Below are positions 37,217 through 45,197 of a stretch of 64,000 nt of DNA, piece by piece. The first letter of the stretch is position 1, and each line of letters begins with the position of its first letter. Source of the stretch: an uncultured Kordia sp. (GTDB lineage Bacteria > Bacteroidota > Bacteroidia > Flavobacteriales > Flavobacteriaceae). Where the stretch lies: positions 496,001-560,000 of the forward strand of contig NZ_CANMEZ010000004.1 of assembly GCF_947496985.1 (NCBI RefSeq). The letters are read 5' to 3'. The position numbers and the translations under genes are program-made. The notes beneath the pieces were generated by a model. It did no database searches, had not been told where the DNA came from, and saw only the letters and a list, made by a program, of their open reading frames with translations.

Positions 37217-37245
37217 AACGTCATCATAACAGATGGCGTTTTTTT
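37217..37245 (+). terminator. Rho-independent terminator after the 330-residue module protein
   Basis: AACGTCATC (37217-37225) pairs with GATGGCGTT (37232-37240), followed by T residues to 37245. Confidence 0.85.
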
Positions 37246-37359
37246 ATATCTCTAATAAAAAACAATTCATCCGTCATATTCTACAGTTCAGGTATTCTTT
37301 ATTTTTTTTAACTGCTTTCAGCCAGACATTTGTTGCATAAATCAAAATATAAACAATAA

Positions 37360-37971
37360 ATGCAATCAATCATGAAGACAATTAAAATGAATTCTTTTAA
37401 AACAATCTCAACTATTACATTAGCACTTCTACTCTTACTAACTATTTCTTGTACTTCTTCGTCTGAGAAGAAATCAGAAACAACAGACACTTCAACGGAT
37501 GTTTCTAAAATTGAAACACCAAAAATTGACATTCAGACAGCTGTACTAAGCAATAATATTGAAGCAATACAGCAACACATAAAAGCAGGAACAGATCTCA
37601 ATACAAAAGATGCTATGACTGGATCAACTCCTTTAATTACTGCTGTTAGTTTTAATAAAAAAGAAATTACAAAAGCCCTTATAGAAGCTGGAGCTGATTT
37701 AAACTTAAAAAACAATGACGGTTCAACAGCATTGCACTCTGCAGCATTTTTCTGTAGAACAGAACTTGTACAAGCACTTATAAATGCTGGATCGGATCAA
37801 TCACTACGAAATAATTTTGGTGCTACAGCCAAAGAATCTGTAATGGGACCATTTGATACTATCAAACCTATCTACGAAATGTTACAACAACAATTAGCTC
37901 CAATGGGCTTACAAATGGATCTAGATCATATCGAAAAAACAAGACCTACAATTGCTTCCATGTTAAAGTAA
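37360..37971 (+). CDS. Ankyrin-repeat lipoprotein
   Basis: The protein is up to 203 residues, with possible starts at 37360, 37372 and 37387. All lead into a lipoprotein signal peptide (TLALLLLLTISC) with the lipid-modified cysteine at about residue 31 of the longest version. After a serine- and threonine-rich linker come about three ankyrin repeats at ~55-150 (DAMTGSTPLITAVSFNKKEI, NNDGSTALHSAAFFCRTELV, NNFGATAKE). The C-terminal 50 residues carry no known domain. It is probably attached to the inner leaflet of the outer membrane and binds a protein partner. The acyltransferase gene follows after 21 nt, so the two are likely co-transcribed. Confidence 0.85.
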   Translation: MQSIMKTIKMNSFKTISTITLALLLLLTISCTSSSEKKSETTDTSTDVSKIETPKIDIQTAVLSNNIEAIQQHIKAGTDLNTKDAMTGSTPLITAVSFNKKEITKALIEAGADLNLKNNDGSTALHSAAFFCRTELVQALINAGSDQSLRNNFGATAKESVMGPFDTIKPIYEMLQQQLAPMGLQMDLDHIEKTRPTIASMLK

Positions 37972-37992
37972 TTTTTAAAAAAACACACTGTA

Positions 37993-39093
37993 ATGACTAC
38001 ACAAAGAAGATACGATATTGACTGGTTACGCGTAATTGCAATTGGTTTACTATTAATTTATCATATAGCCATCATATTTCAGCCGTGGGCAATGTTTATA
38101 GCATTCATACGTAGTAACGAATTTTTAGAAAATTTATGGAAACCAATGACAATGTTAAACGTATGGCGAATTCCATTTCTATTTTACGTATCTGGAATGG
38201 GCTTATACTTTGCCATGCGTAAAAGAAACTGGAAACAATTACTAAAAGAACGTTCAAAACGAATTTTGTTACCTTTCCTGTTTGGAATTATAGCTATTAC
38301 TCCATTGCACATGTTTATATTTCAAAAATACTATAACATGCCATTAGATTATAAAGCACATTTTGGTCATTTATGGTTTTTAGGAAATATTTTTACTTAT
38401 GTAGTACTACTATTACCTGTGTTTTTATGCTTAAAAAAGTTAGAAGATAGTACATTCAAAAAGAAGCTAATAACTATCATGAAAAATCCTTTAGGGCCAT
38501 TAGCAATTTGTGCCTTTTTCATTATAGAAGTACTTTTAGTAAAACCACAAATTTTTGCGTTATACGCGCAAACGTGGCATGGATTTTTCATTGGACTTCT
38601 TGCTTTCTTTTTTGGTTTCCTTTTTATATATGTTGGAAAAACCTTTTGGCAAACAGTATTAACTTGGAAATGGTTTTACATAGGATTGGCAGCTATTTTA
38701 TTTGGAATACGATATATTGAATTTGCTACGGAAGCACCTAATTATTTAATGGCTATTGAATCTAATTGTTGGATATTTGGAATCTTCGGATTAGGTTATA
38801 AATATTTAAATAAACCAAGTAAAACACTAAGCTATTTAAGCAAAGCTGCATATCCTGTATACATCATACATATGTTTGTTTTATATGCAAGCGCCATGTT
38901 GATATTACCACTAAAAATAAACGCTTGGATGCAATTCTTAGCCATTACAATTAGTACGTTTATCGGTTGTTTTATAATCTATGAACTAATCATTAAACGA
39001 ATAGGATTTTTGAAACCATTTTTTGGTTTAAAAAGGAGTTTTACTATTTTTAATACATCTTTAAAGAAATCGAAAATTGAAACAATAAAATAG
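37993..39093 (+). CDS. Acyltransferase family 3 integral membrane protein
   Basis: The 366-residue protein has about ten hydrophobic helices and opens with the family hallmark YDIDWLRVIAIGLLLIYH, a basic residue and histidine in the first membrane helix. FHFGHLWFLGNIF-like and PVYIIHMFVLYASAML segments match acyltransferase-3/OpgC-type enzymes, which transfer acetyl, succinyl or similar groups to extracytoplasmic glycans or lipids. No periplasmic SGNH domain is fused. The acceptor cannot be deduced; no glycan synthesis genes are nearby. Confidence 0.85.
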   Translation: MTTQRRYDIDWLRVIAIGLLLIYHIAIIFQPWAMFIAFIRSNEFLENLWKPMTMLNVWRIPFLFYVSGMGLYFAMRKRNWKQLLKERSKRILLPFLFGIIAITPLHMFIFQKYYNMPLDYKAHFGHLWFLGNIFTYVVLLLPVFLCLKKLEDSTFKKKLITIMKNPLGPLAICAFFIIEVLLVKPQIFALYAQTWHGFFIGLLAFFFGFLFIYVGKTFWQTVLTWKWFYIGLAAILFGIRYIEFATEAPNYLMAIESNCWIFGIFGLGYKYLNKPSKTLSYLSKAAYPVYIIHMFVLYASAMLILPLKINAWMQFLAITISTFIGCFIIYELIIKRIGFLKPFFGLKRSFTIFNTSLKKSKIETIK

Positions 39094-39144
39094 TCTAAAT
39101 AAGTATTAGAACTTGTTTAAAGTTTAGTATAAAATATATACTCT

Positions 39145-40923
39145 TTGGAAATAACAACAAAATCAATAGCAGTTTTACCATTTGTCAACATGTCCAATGA
39201 CAAAGAAAATGAATACTTCTGTGATGGAATTACAGAGGAAATCATCAATGCTTTGACTAAAATAAAAGGTTTAAAAGTTACAGCACGTACATCATCGTTT
39301 GCATTCAAAAATAAAAATGTTCACATTAAAGAAATTGGATCTATTTTAAATGTTACCAATGTGTTGGAAGGAAGCATTCGAATATATAAAAATACCATTC
39401 GAATTACCGTACAATTAATCAATGCTATTGATGGTTTCCCTATTTGGTCAAAACGATTTCAACGAAATTTAGAAGATATTTTCGAACTGCAAGATGAAAT
39501 TAGTTTGATTATCGCTGAGCAAATTAGAGAAAACTTTGGTCACTTTCATATTGCTGAACAAATTCCAACAAAAGGAACTAAAAACATAAATGCATACAAA
39601 TCATATCTAAAAGGCAGACAATTTCAATTAAATTGGAAATTGGAAGACTACTTAAAAGCTATTGAAATGTATAAAATAGCGATACAGGAAGATGCACAAT
39701 ATGCAGATGCTTATTTTTCATTGAGCAGATCCTACGGGATTCTTACAAGTTGGGGATACATTGAACGTGAAGAAGGTATAAAAAATGCGCTATTCTATTT
39801 AGAAAAAGGTTTTCAAATTAATCCAAATTCATATTTAGGCTTTTTCTCTAAATCATCTGTTAGTTTTTGGATCAATTGGGATTATGAAAAAGGGATTCTA
39901 TATCTAAAACAGACACTTGCTATCAATCCAAATTATGCGATTGCTCATGAAGGTTTAGCCGAAATTTACATAGCAACAAATCAATTAGAAAAGGCATTGA
40001 TATACATTGATAAAGCAATAGCAATAAACCCTTTGTCTCCAAATCATTACTTTACAAAAGGAAACATTTATTTTACAAAAAAACAATACAAAAACGCCAT
40101 TGAATATCTAAATATAGCTCTTGAAATTGATTCAAATTTTGCATTGGCTATAGAAACCAAATTAGCATGCTTATTACTTTTAAAAGATAAAAAAGCGTTT
40201 AATCAATATATCTTAGAAAGAGATCAATTACTAAAACCTGATACTTGCCGATTACTTTTCGATTGTTTTCATTCAAAAAAATCTGAAAACAAACATACTA
40301 ATATCACTATTCAAGATAGCTTTAAAAGCCTTTATCCTTGGAATTTTTATCTACTGATACATTCAGGTAAAATAACAGAAGCAATGGCTATTTTTGAAGA
40401 AAAGATCAACTTACGCTTTGGACAACTCGTCAATTATAAACTAGATCCTTTTTTAGCTCCATTACGATCACACAAAAAGTATGAGTATATTAATAAACAA
40501 ATCATTTCACATACTACAAATGAAATTATTCATGCAAACGATACAGAGCAAAAAAGTAATATCAAACCGCTAAGCGCTGAAGAAACAAATGCATATAAAA
40601 ACCTACTTATCAACACTTTAAAAAACGACCAACTCTATTTAAATTCTGATCTATCTTTAAAACAACTTGGGAATACTATTAATTTACACCCTAATAAATT
40701 ATCTTGGTTATTAAATACTGAGTTTAATAAAAACTTCAACGATTTCATCAATCAATACCGATTGGCACATTTTAAAACAATTGCGATTGATCCAAAATTT
40801 GAACACATTACAATTCTTGGACTTGCTTATGATAGTGGTTTCAACTCAAAAAGTGTCTTCAATACATACTTCAAAAAAGTGGAAAATAGCACGCCTAGTC
40901 AATGGATTAAAAAGCAATTATAA
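39145..40923 (+). CDS. FlgO-like/TPR protein with C-terminal AraC-type HTH
   Basis: An in-frame stop lies 13 nt upstream of the TTG at 39145. The FlgO-like domain starts immediately (KSIAVLPFVNMSND), so TTG is the best start and gives 592 residues; the first ATG (39193) would cut into the domain. Residues ~5-130 form the domain often found next to adenylate cyclases (FCDGITEEIINALTKI, VLEGSIRIYKNTIRITVQLI). TPRs at ~150-370 follow (YADAYFSLSRSYGI, AIAHEGLAEIYIATNQLEKA), and an AraC-type HTH occupies ~490-592 (LSLKQLGNTINLHPNKLSWL, LGLAYDSGFNSKSVFNTYF). There is no signal peptide or membrane helix, so it acts in the cytoplasm. It may regulate the hydrolase operon that follows on the same strand. 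Confidence 0.85.
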   Translation: MEITTKSIAVLPFVNMSNDKENEYFCDGITEEIINALTKIKGLKVTARTSSFAFKNKNVHIKEIGSILNVTNVLEGSIRIYKNTIRITVQLINAIDGFPIWSKRFQRNLEDIFELQDEISLIIAEQIRENFGHFHIAEQIPTKGTKNINAYKSYLKGRQFQLNWKLEDYLKAIEMYKIAIQEDAQYADAYFSLSRSYGILTSWGYIEREEGIKNALFYLEKGFQINPNSYLGFFSKSSVSFWINWDYEKGILYLKQTLAINPNYAIAHEGLAEIYIATNQLEKALIYIDKAIAINPLSPNHYFTKGNIYFTKKQYKNAIEYLNIALEIDSNFALAIETKLACLLLLKDKKAFNQYILERDQLLKPDTCRLLFDCFHSKKSENKHTNITIQDSFKSLYPWNFYLLIHSGKITEAMAIFEEKINLRFGQLVNYKLDPFLAPLRSHKKYEYINKQIISHTTNEIIHANDTEQKSNIKPLSAEETNAYKNLLINTLKNDQLYLNSDLSLKQLGNTINLHPNKLSWLLNTEFNKNFNDFINQYRLAHFKTIAIDPKFEHITILGLAYDSGFNSKSVFNTYFKKVENSTPSQWIKKQL

Positions 40924-41192
40924 TCATAGAAAAGTATTGACTCTTACTATTTTCAAAATTAGTTCCATAAATTCCCCTTTCTCTAATTCAATTTAACACA
41001 CTGAAAATCAAATCAATGTATAACCAAATAGTTTTGGTTATATAGTTGTTACAGCATCATCTTCCTTGTAATAACTAAATAAGTCTTTAATCTCATTTAG
41101 AACGTTCGAATTTATAATTCAAGACGATTGGCGCTTCGTTATCTCGCAACTTTGTCCCATCAAAATAAATAATAATCAGGAAACGAAACATT

Positions 41193-42452
41193 ATGACAAC
41201 AGTAACAAAAAATTTAATTCCAATTTTAGTAGCTTTCACGCTTCTATTTTCATCATGCTCAAGCGATGATGACACAACAATTACTACTCCAACGGTCAAT
41301 ACAATAGAAACCGCCGAAGAACTTTCTACATATTTAGAAAATTTAGTACAAACAAACGACATTCCAGGCTTCTCGGTAAGTGTTGCTTTAGAAAATTCAA
41401 TTGCATATCAAAAATCGTTTGGTTATGCCAATATAGCCACTGTAACACCGTATACAAATCAAACTGTAAATAGTATTGCTTCTATAAGTAAAACCTTTGT
41501 TGGTGCGGCAACTGCAAAAGCCATTGAACAAGGTTATTTTACATTAGAAACCAATATCAATGAACTTTTACCAATTGAGATAAACAATCCAAAACAACCA
41601 AGTTCACCTATTAAAATCAAGCATTTGGTAACGCATACGTCTGGAATTGTAGATATTCCATCAGTATATCTTGCAAACAATTATTATATATTACCTGGAG
41701 AAAATAGTACTACTGAAGCTGCTACTATTTTAATGAATGGTATAGGAATACAACAAAGTGAAAAAGTAGCTCTTGATGAATACTTAGCTGAAATTTTTCT
41801 AGAAGATGGCGAATTATACAGTTTAGACAACTACTTAGATGCGGCTCCAGGTGAAGAATGGATGTACTCAAACACAGGAACTGGTTTACTAAGTTACATT
41901 ATAGAATATGTTTCAGATACTTCTTTTGACGGATATGTAAAAACAAACATTTTAAATCCGTTGCAAATGTCTAACACTACATATGACATTTACGAAGTAA
42001 ATACATCCAATTTAGCAACACTATATCTAAATCCAAACTCATCGTTACCAAGATATGGAAATCACAGTTATGCAGAAGGAAGCATACACACTACAAACGA
42101 AGATTTAGGAAACTATTTACTAGACATGATGCGTGGTGCACGTGGAGAATCAGCTGTATTGTTTTCGCCTGAATATTATAATCTACTATTCAACGAAAAT
42201 CTAGAAAGTGGAATTGTGCCCAACTCTTTTGCAGAAAACCATGGTTTATTCTGGTATATGAAAGATGACAATTTAATGCACGGAGGAAACAGTATTGGTA
42301 TTTCATCGCACTTACAACTAAAGCAAAATGGTGCTTCTGGCTTTTTCATCATCACAAATATGGACGGAACTTTTACAGAAAACAATCCAAAATGGGAAAG
42401 TGTAAAAAATCAAATTTCAAACGCCATTCAACAATTTATCAATAACAATTAA
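41193..42452 (+). CDS. Serine hydrolase of the beta-lactamase/class C family, lipoprotein
   Basis: The 419-residue protein has a lipoprotein signal (LLFSSC, cysteine 22) followed by an acidic linker (SSDDD). The beta-lactamase-fold catalytic motifs are visible: S97-I-S-K100, a YSN motif (EEWMYSNTGTGLLSYI) and a late HGG (LMHGGNSIG) in place of KTG. Family members include DD-peptidases, esterases and D-amino-acid amidases, so the substrate is open. It heads an operon: the next genes begin 26, 9 and 2 nt after the preceding stops. A CAACTTTG at 41147-41154 with ATTGG upstream may be its promoter. Located in the cell envelope. Confidence 0.85.
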   Translation: MTTVTKNLIPILVAFTLLFSSCSSDDDTTITTPTVNTIETAEELSTYLENLVQTNDIPGFSVSVALENSIAYQKSFGYANIATVTPYTNQTVNSIASISKTFVGAATAKAIEQGYFTLETNINELLPIEINNPKQPSSPIKIKHLVTHTSGIVDIPSVYLANNYYILPGENSTTEAATILMNGIGIQQSEKVALDEYLAEIFLEDGELYSLDNYLDAAPGEEWMYSNTGTGLLSYIIEYVSDTSFDGYVKTNILNPLQMSNTTYDIYEVNTSNLATLYLNPNSSLPRYGNHSYAEGSIHTTNEDLGNYLLDMMRGARGESAVLFSPEYYNLLFNENLESGIVPNSFAENHGLFWYMKDDNLMHGGNSIGISSHLQLKQNGASGFFIITNMDGTFTENNPKWESVKNQISNAIQQFINNN

Positions 42453-42478
42453 TAGCACATCTCAAAAAACGAATAATC

Positions 42479-43066
42479 ATGACATCAATTAAAAAACAAA
42501 GCACTTCAATCTTATTTTTAATATTATGCATCGTAGTATCAAGCATGGGTAATGCACAAGAAACAGAAACTTTTAGAAAAGGGTTTATGTTCGAAATTGG
42601 TCTTGGCGGCGGTGTTATTAGTGTAGAAGATAGCAAAGGTGTACAAACATTTGACAAATCGCAAGGTGCTATCAGTTTCCCAGAACTAAAATTGGGATAT
42701 TTTCTAAATGAAAACTTAGCGCTTACAGTTTCAATGCCAGGAATGATTTATGAATTCAATAATAATGACAGACACTTTGGAGGAATTCTTCCATCAATAC
42801 AATATTGGGTAAAAGATCGTTGGTGGATTCATGGAGGAATTGGATTAGCCATAGATTCTCCAACATTATATGATATAAAAGACCAAAATGACAAGTGGAA
42901 TTATGGTTGCGCAGTTATGGCGAGTACTGGATATGAAGTTTATAAAAAGAAAAACTTTGCTGTAAACATACAATCAAAAATAGTATTAGGACGTGTATTT
43001 TTAAACAACAATATTAATAGAGATTTTGCAACTTTCAATATTGGTTTAGGGTTTAACTGTTTATAG
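42479..43066 (+). CDS. Small outer-membrane beta-barrel-like protein
   Basis: The 195-residue protein has a signal peptide (STSILFLILCIVVSSMGNAQ) and alternating aromatic/hydrophobic strands with glycine turns (GFMFEIGLGGGVISV, LKLGYFLNENLALTVSMPG, WWIHGGIGLAID, FATFNIGLGFNCL) that suggest an eight-stranded barrel of the OmpW/OmpA-like size class. No specific family was recognised. It lies inside the hydrolase operon, 26 nt after one gene and 9 nt before the next. Confidence 0.7.
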   Translation: MTSIKKQSTSILFLILCIVVSSMGNAQETETFRKGFMFEIGLGGGVISVEDSKGVQTFDKSQGAISFPELKLGYFLNENLALTVSMPGMIYEFNNNDRHFGGILPSIQYWVKDRWWIHGGIGLAIDSPTLYDIKDQNDKWNYGCAVMASTGYEVYKKKNFAVNIQSKIVLGRVFLNNNINRDFATFNIGLGFNCL

Positions 43067-43075
43067 AAAATAGAC

Positions 43076-43942
43076 ATGAAATCATTCTTTATTGACATAG
43101 AATCCAAAAAAGAAATCATCAATTTATACTACAAAAAATTACACGAACTAAATATTCCACATGAGTTTATTACTATTGAAACAAGTTTTGGAGACACCAG
43201 TGTTATTACTGCCGGACAATCTAAAAATCAACCATTACTATTAGTGCACGACATTCATAGTTGTGCACCAATAGCATTGGAGGCAATGAAAAGTCTTATT
43301 GGTAAATTTAGAATTTATGCAATTGATGTTATCGGACAACCAAATACTAGTGCAGAAATTCGTTTAGATACTAAAAATGATGATTACGGAAGATGGCTCT
43401 ATGAAATACAATCACGACTTAATATTTACAACGCGTATTTAGTCGGAATTTCCTTTGGAGGATTTATTGTTTGGAAAGCACTCAGTTATGATCAAAGTAG
43501 AATTAGCAAAGCTTTTTTAATCGCCCCTGTGGGAATTGTCAAAAGAAATCGAATTCATAACTATAGCAAAGTCGTGGTTCCGCTAAAGTTATTTCAATGG
43601 TTAAAAAATACAAAATACCTCCAATACTACATGAAACACCTTTTCTCAGAACACAATTCATTTATGGAAGAATACCTGTCAAAAGTAGTTTTGGGTTACA
43701 AAATGCATTACGCTTCTATTTCAAACATTACAAAAAAGGAAGCTGCCTCCATTCAAATTCCATTATATATAATTGCTGCAAAAAATGATATCTTTTTTCC
43801 TAGTAAAAAATTGATTTCAAAAGCAAAAAGTATTTTTCCATCACTAAAAGAAATATTATTTTTGAAAAATGCAAAACATGTACCAAATAAAGAAGAGTAT
43901 CATGCAATTGCAACATTCGTCAAATCAAATATAAACGACTAA
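43076..43942 (+). CDS. Alpha/beta hydrolase
   Basis: The 288-residue protein has the nucleophile elbow GISFGG with serine 126, an oxyanion region near LLLVHDIHS (residues 55-63), a likely acid Asp in AAKNDIFFP and the catalytic His in NAKHVPNKEEY. Substrate unknown; such enzymes cleave esters, lactones or C-C bonds. There is no signal peptide, so it is cytoplasmic, unlike its two serine-hydrolase neighbours. The next gene starts 2 nt after its stop, implying translational coupling. Confidence 0.85.
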   Translation: MKSFFIDIESKKEIINLYYKKLHELNIPHEFITIETSFGDTSVITAGQSKNQPLLLVHDIHSCAPIALEAMKSLIGKFRIYAIDVIGQPNTSAEIRLDTKNDDYGRWLYEIQSRLNIYNAYLVGISFGGFIVWKALSYDQSRISKAFLIAPVGIVKRNRIHNYSKVVVPLKLFQWLKNTKYLQYYMKHLFSEHNSFMEEYLSKVVLGYKMHYASISNITKKEAASIQIPLYIIAAKNDIFFPSKKLISKAKSIFPSLKEILFLKNAKHVPNKEEYHAIATFVKSNIND

Positions 43943-43944
43943 TT

Positions 43945-45081
43945 ATGAATAAAATACTATTCTTTTTAACTGTGTTTTTCAATTCAGTTATTTGTTTTGG
44001 ACAACAGACTAATGAAAAGAAAATTTCAAAATTATTCAAAACTGAATTAAACAAAGAAAATGTTTATAATGCTTTTCTACATGTATATTCTAGTTCGAAA
44101 AATATTGACATACAATTTGCACAAGGAACCTTTAAAGATGGAAAAATAGTTACGGCAGAAAATCCTTTTTATTTAGCAAGTATTGGAAAAACAGTTACGG
44201 CAACAGCTATTGGCATCTTAAAAGATCAAGAAAGACTACAGTTTGAAGACAAAATAAACATGCATCTATCAAAAGAAATCATGGACAAATTAAATGTGTT
44301 TGAAGGTGTTGATTATTCAAATGAAATTACTATTGCACAGCTATTACAGCATACTTCTGGTTTACCTGATTATTTTGAAGATACTACAATTGATGGAACA
44401 CCAAATATGATCAATCAGCTTTTTGAAAAACCTTCCAAAACTTGGTTACCTAAAGAATTAATAGAATTTTCAAAACAAAAAATGATACCTCATTTTCAAC
44501 CTGGAAAAGGATATTATTATACTGATACCGAATATGTATTATTAGGTTTAATTATAGAAAAAATAAGTGGGTTAGAATTACATGAATTCTTCAAAAAATA
44601 CATCTTTCAACCATTACACATGAAGCATACGTATATGCATTTGAGATCAACCTCAATTAGACAAACATTACAAATGGCAGAAATGTATGCAAGTAGGTAT
44701 GAAATCTCAACTTTCAAAAGCCTCAGTGCTGATTGGGCTGGCGGCGGAATTGTTTCTACAACACAAGATTTATTAAAATTTCATAAAGCACTCCTTTCTG
44801 GAAAAATAGTCCAGAAAAAAACCTTAGAACGCATGCAACAATGGACTCCAGAAACGCAAGGTATGTATTATGGTTTTGGGTTGCGAAAAGTAGTTTTGAA
44901 CGAATTAGATCAAAATTTACCTAAAATAGAACTCATTGGACATTCAGGAAGTACAGCTTCATTTATGTATTACTGTCCCAATATAGACACCTACATTTCT
45001 GGAACATTAAATCAAACGGATTCAACGAAAAATTCTTTAAGTTTAATTACTAATATTCTAACGCTGATTCATCAGAATTAG
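43945..45081 (+). CDS. Secreted serine hydrolase of the beta-lactamase family
   Basis: The 378-residue protein has a signal peptide (MNKILFFLTVFFNSVICFGQ). Catalytic motifs are S79-I-G-K82, a YTD variant of the usual YxN motif (YYYTDTEYVLLG) and HSG (IGHSGSTASF) in place of KTG. It is a distant paralog of the gene at 41193 in the same operon, but without a lipobox. The Tyr-x-Asp version suggests altered specificity or weak activity. Periplasmic. Confidence 0.85.
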   Translation: MNKILFFLTVFFNSVICFGQQTNEKKISKLFKTELNKENVYNAFLHVYSSSKNIDIQFAQGTFKDGKIVTAENPFYLASIGKTVTATAIGILKDQERLQFEDKINMHLSKEIMDKLNVFEGVDYSNEITIAQLLQHTSGLPDYFEDTTIDGTPNMINQLFEKPSKTWLPKELIEFSKQKMIPHFQPGKGYYYTDTEYVLLGLIIEKISGLELHEFFKKYIFQPLHMKHTYMHLRSTSIRQTLQMAEMYASRYEISTFKSLSADWAGGGIVSTTQDLLKFHKALLSGKIVQKKTLERMQQWTPETQGMYYGFGLRKVVLNELDQNLPKIELIGHSGSTASFMYYCPNIDTYISGTLNQTDSTKNSLSLITNILTLIHQN

Positions 45082-45197
45082 GCATATTCCAGGTATGTAA
45101 TTAATTGAAATTAAGGTTGATAAAAAATAATTTAAACAAATCAAAACCACAACGAAATTTCCTTCGTATGTATTTTAAAAATCAATCATAAAATACA

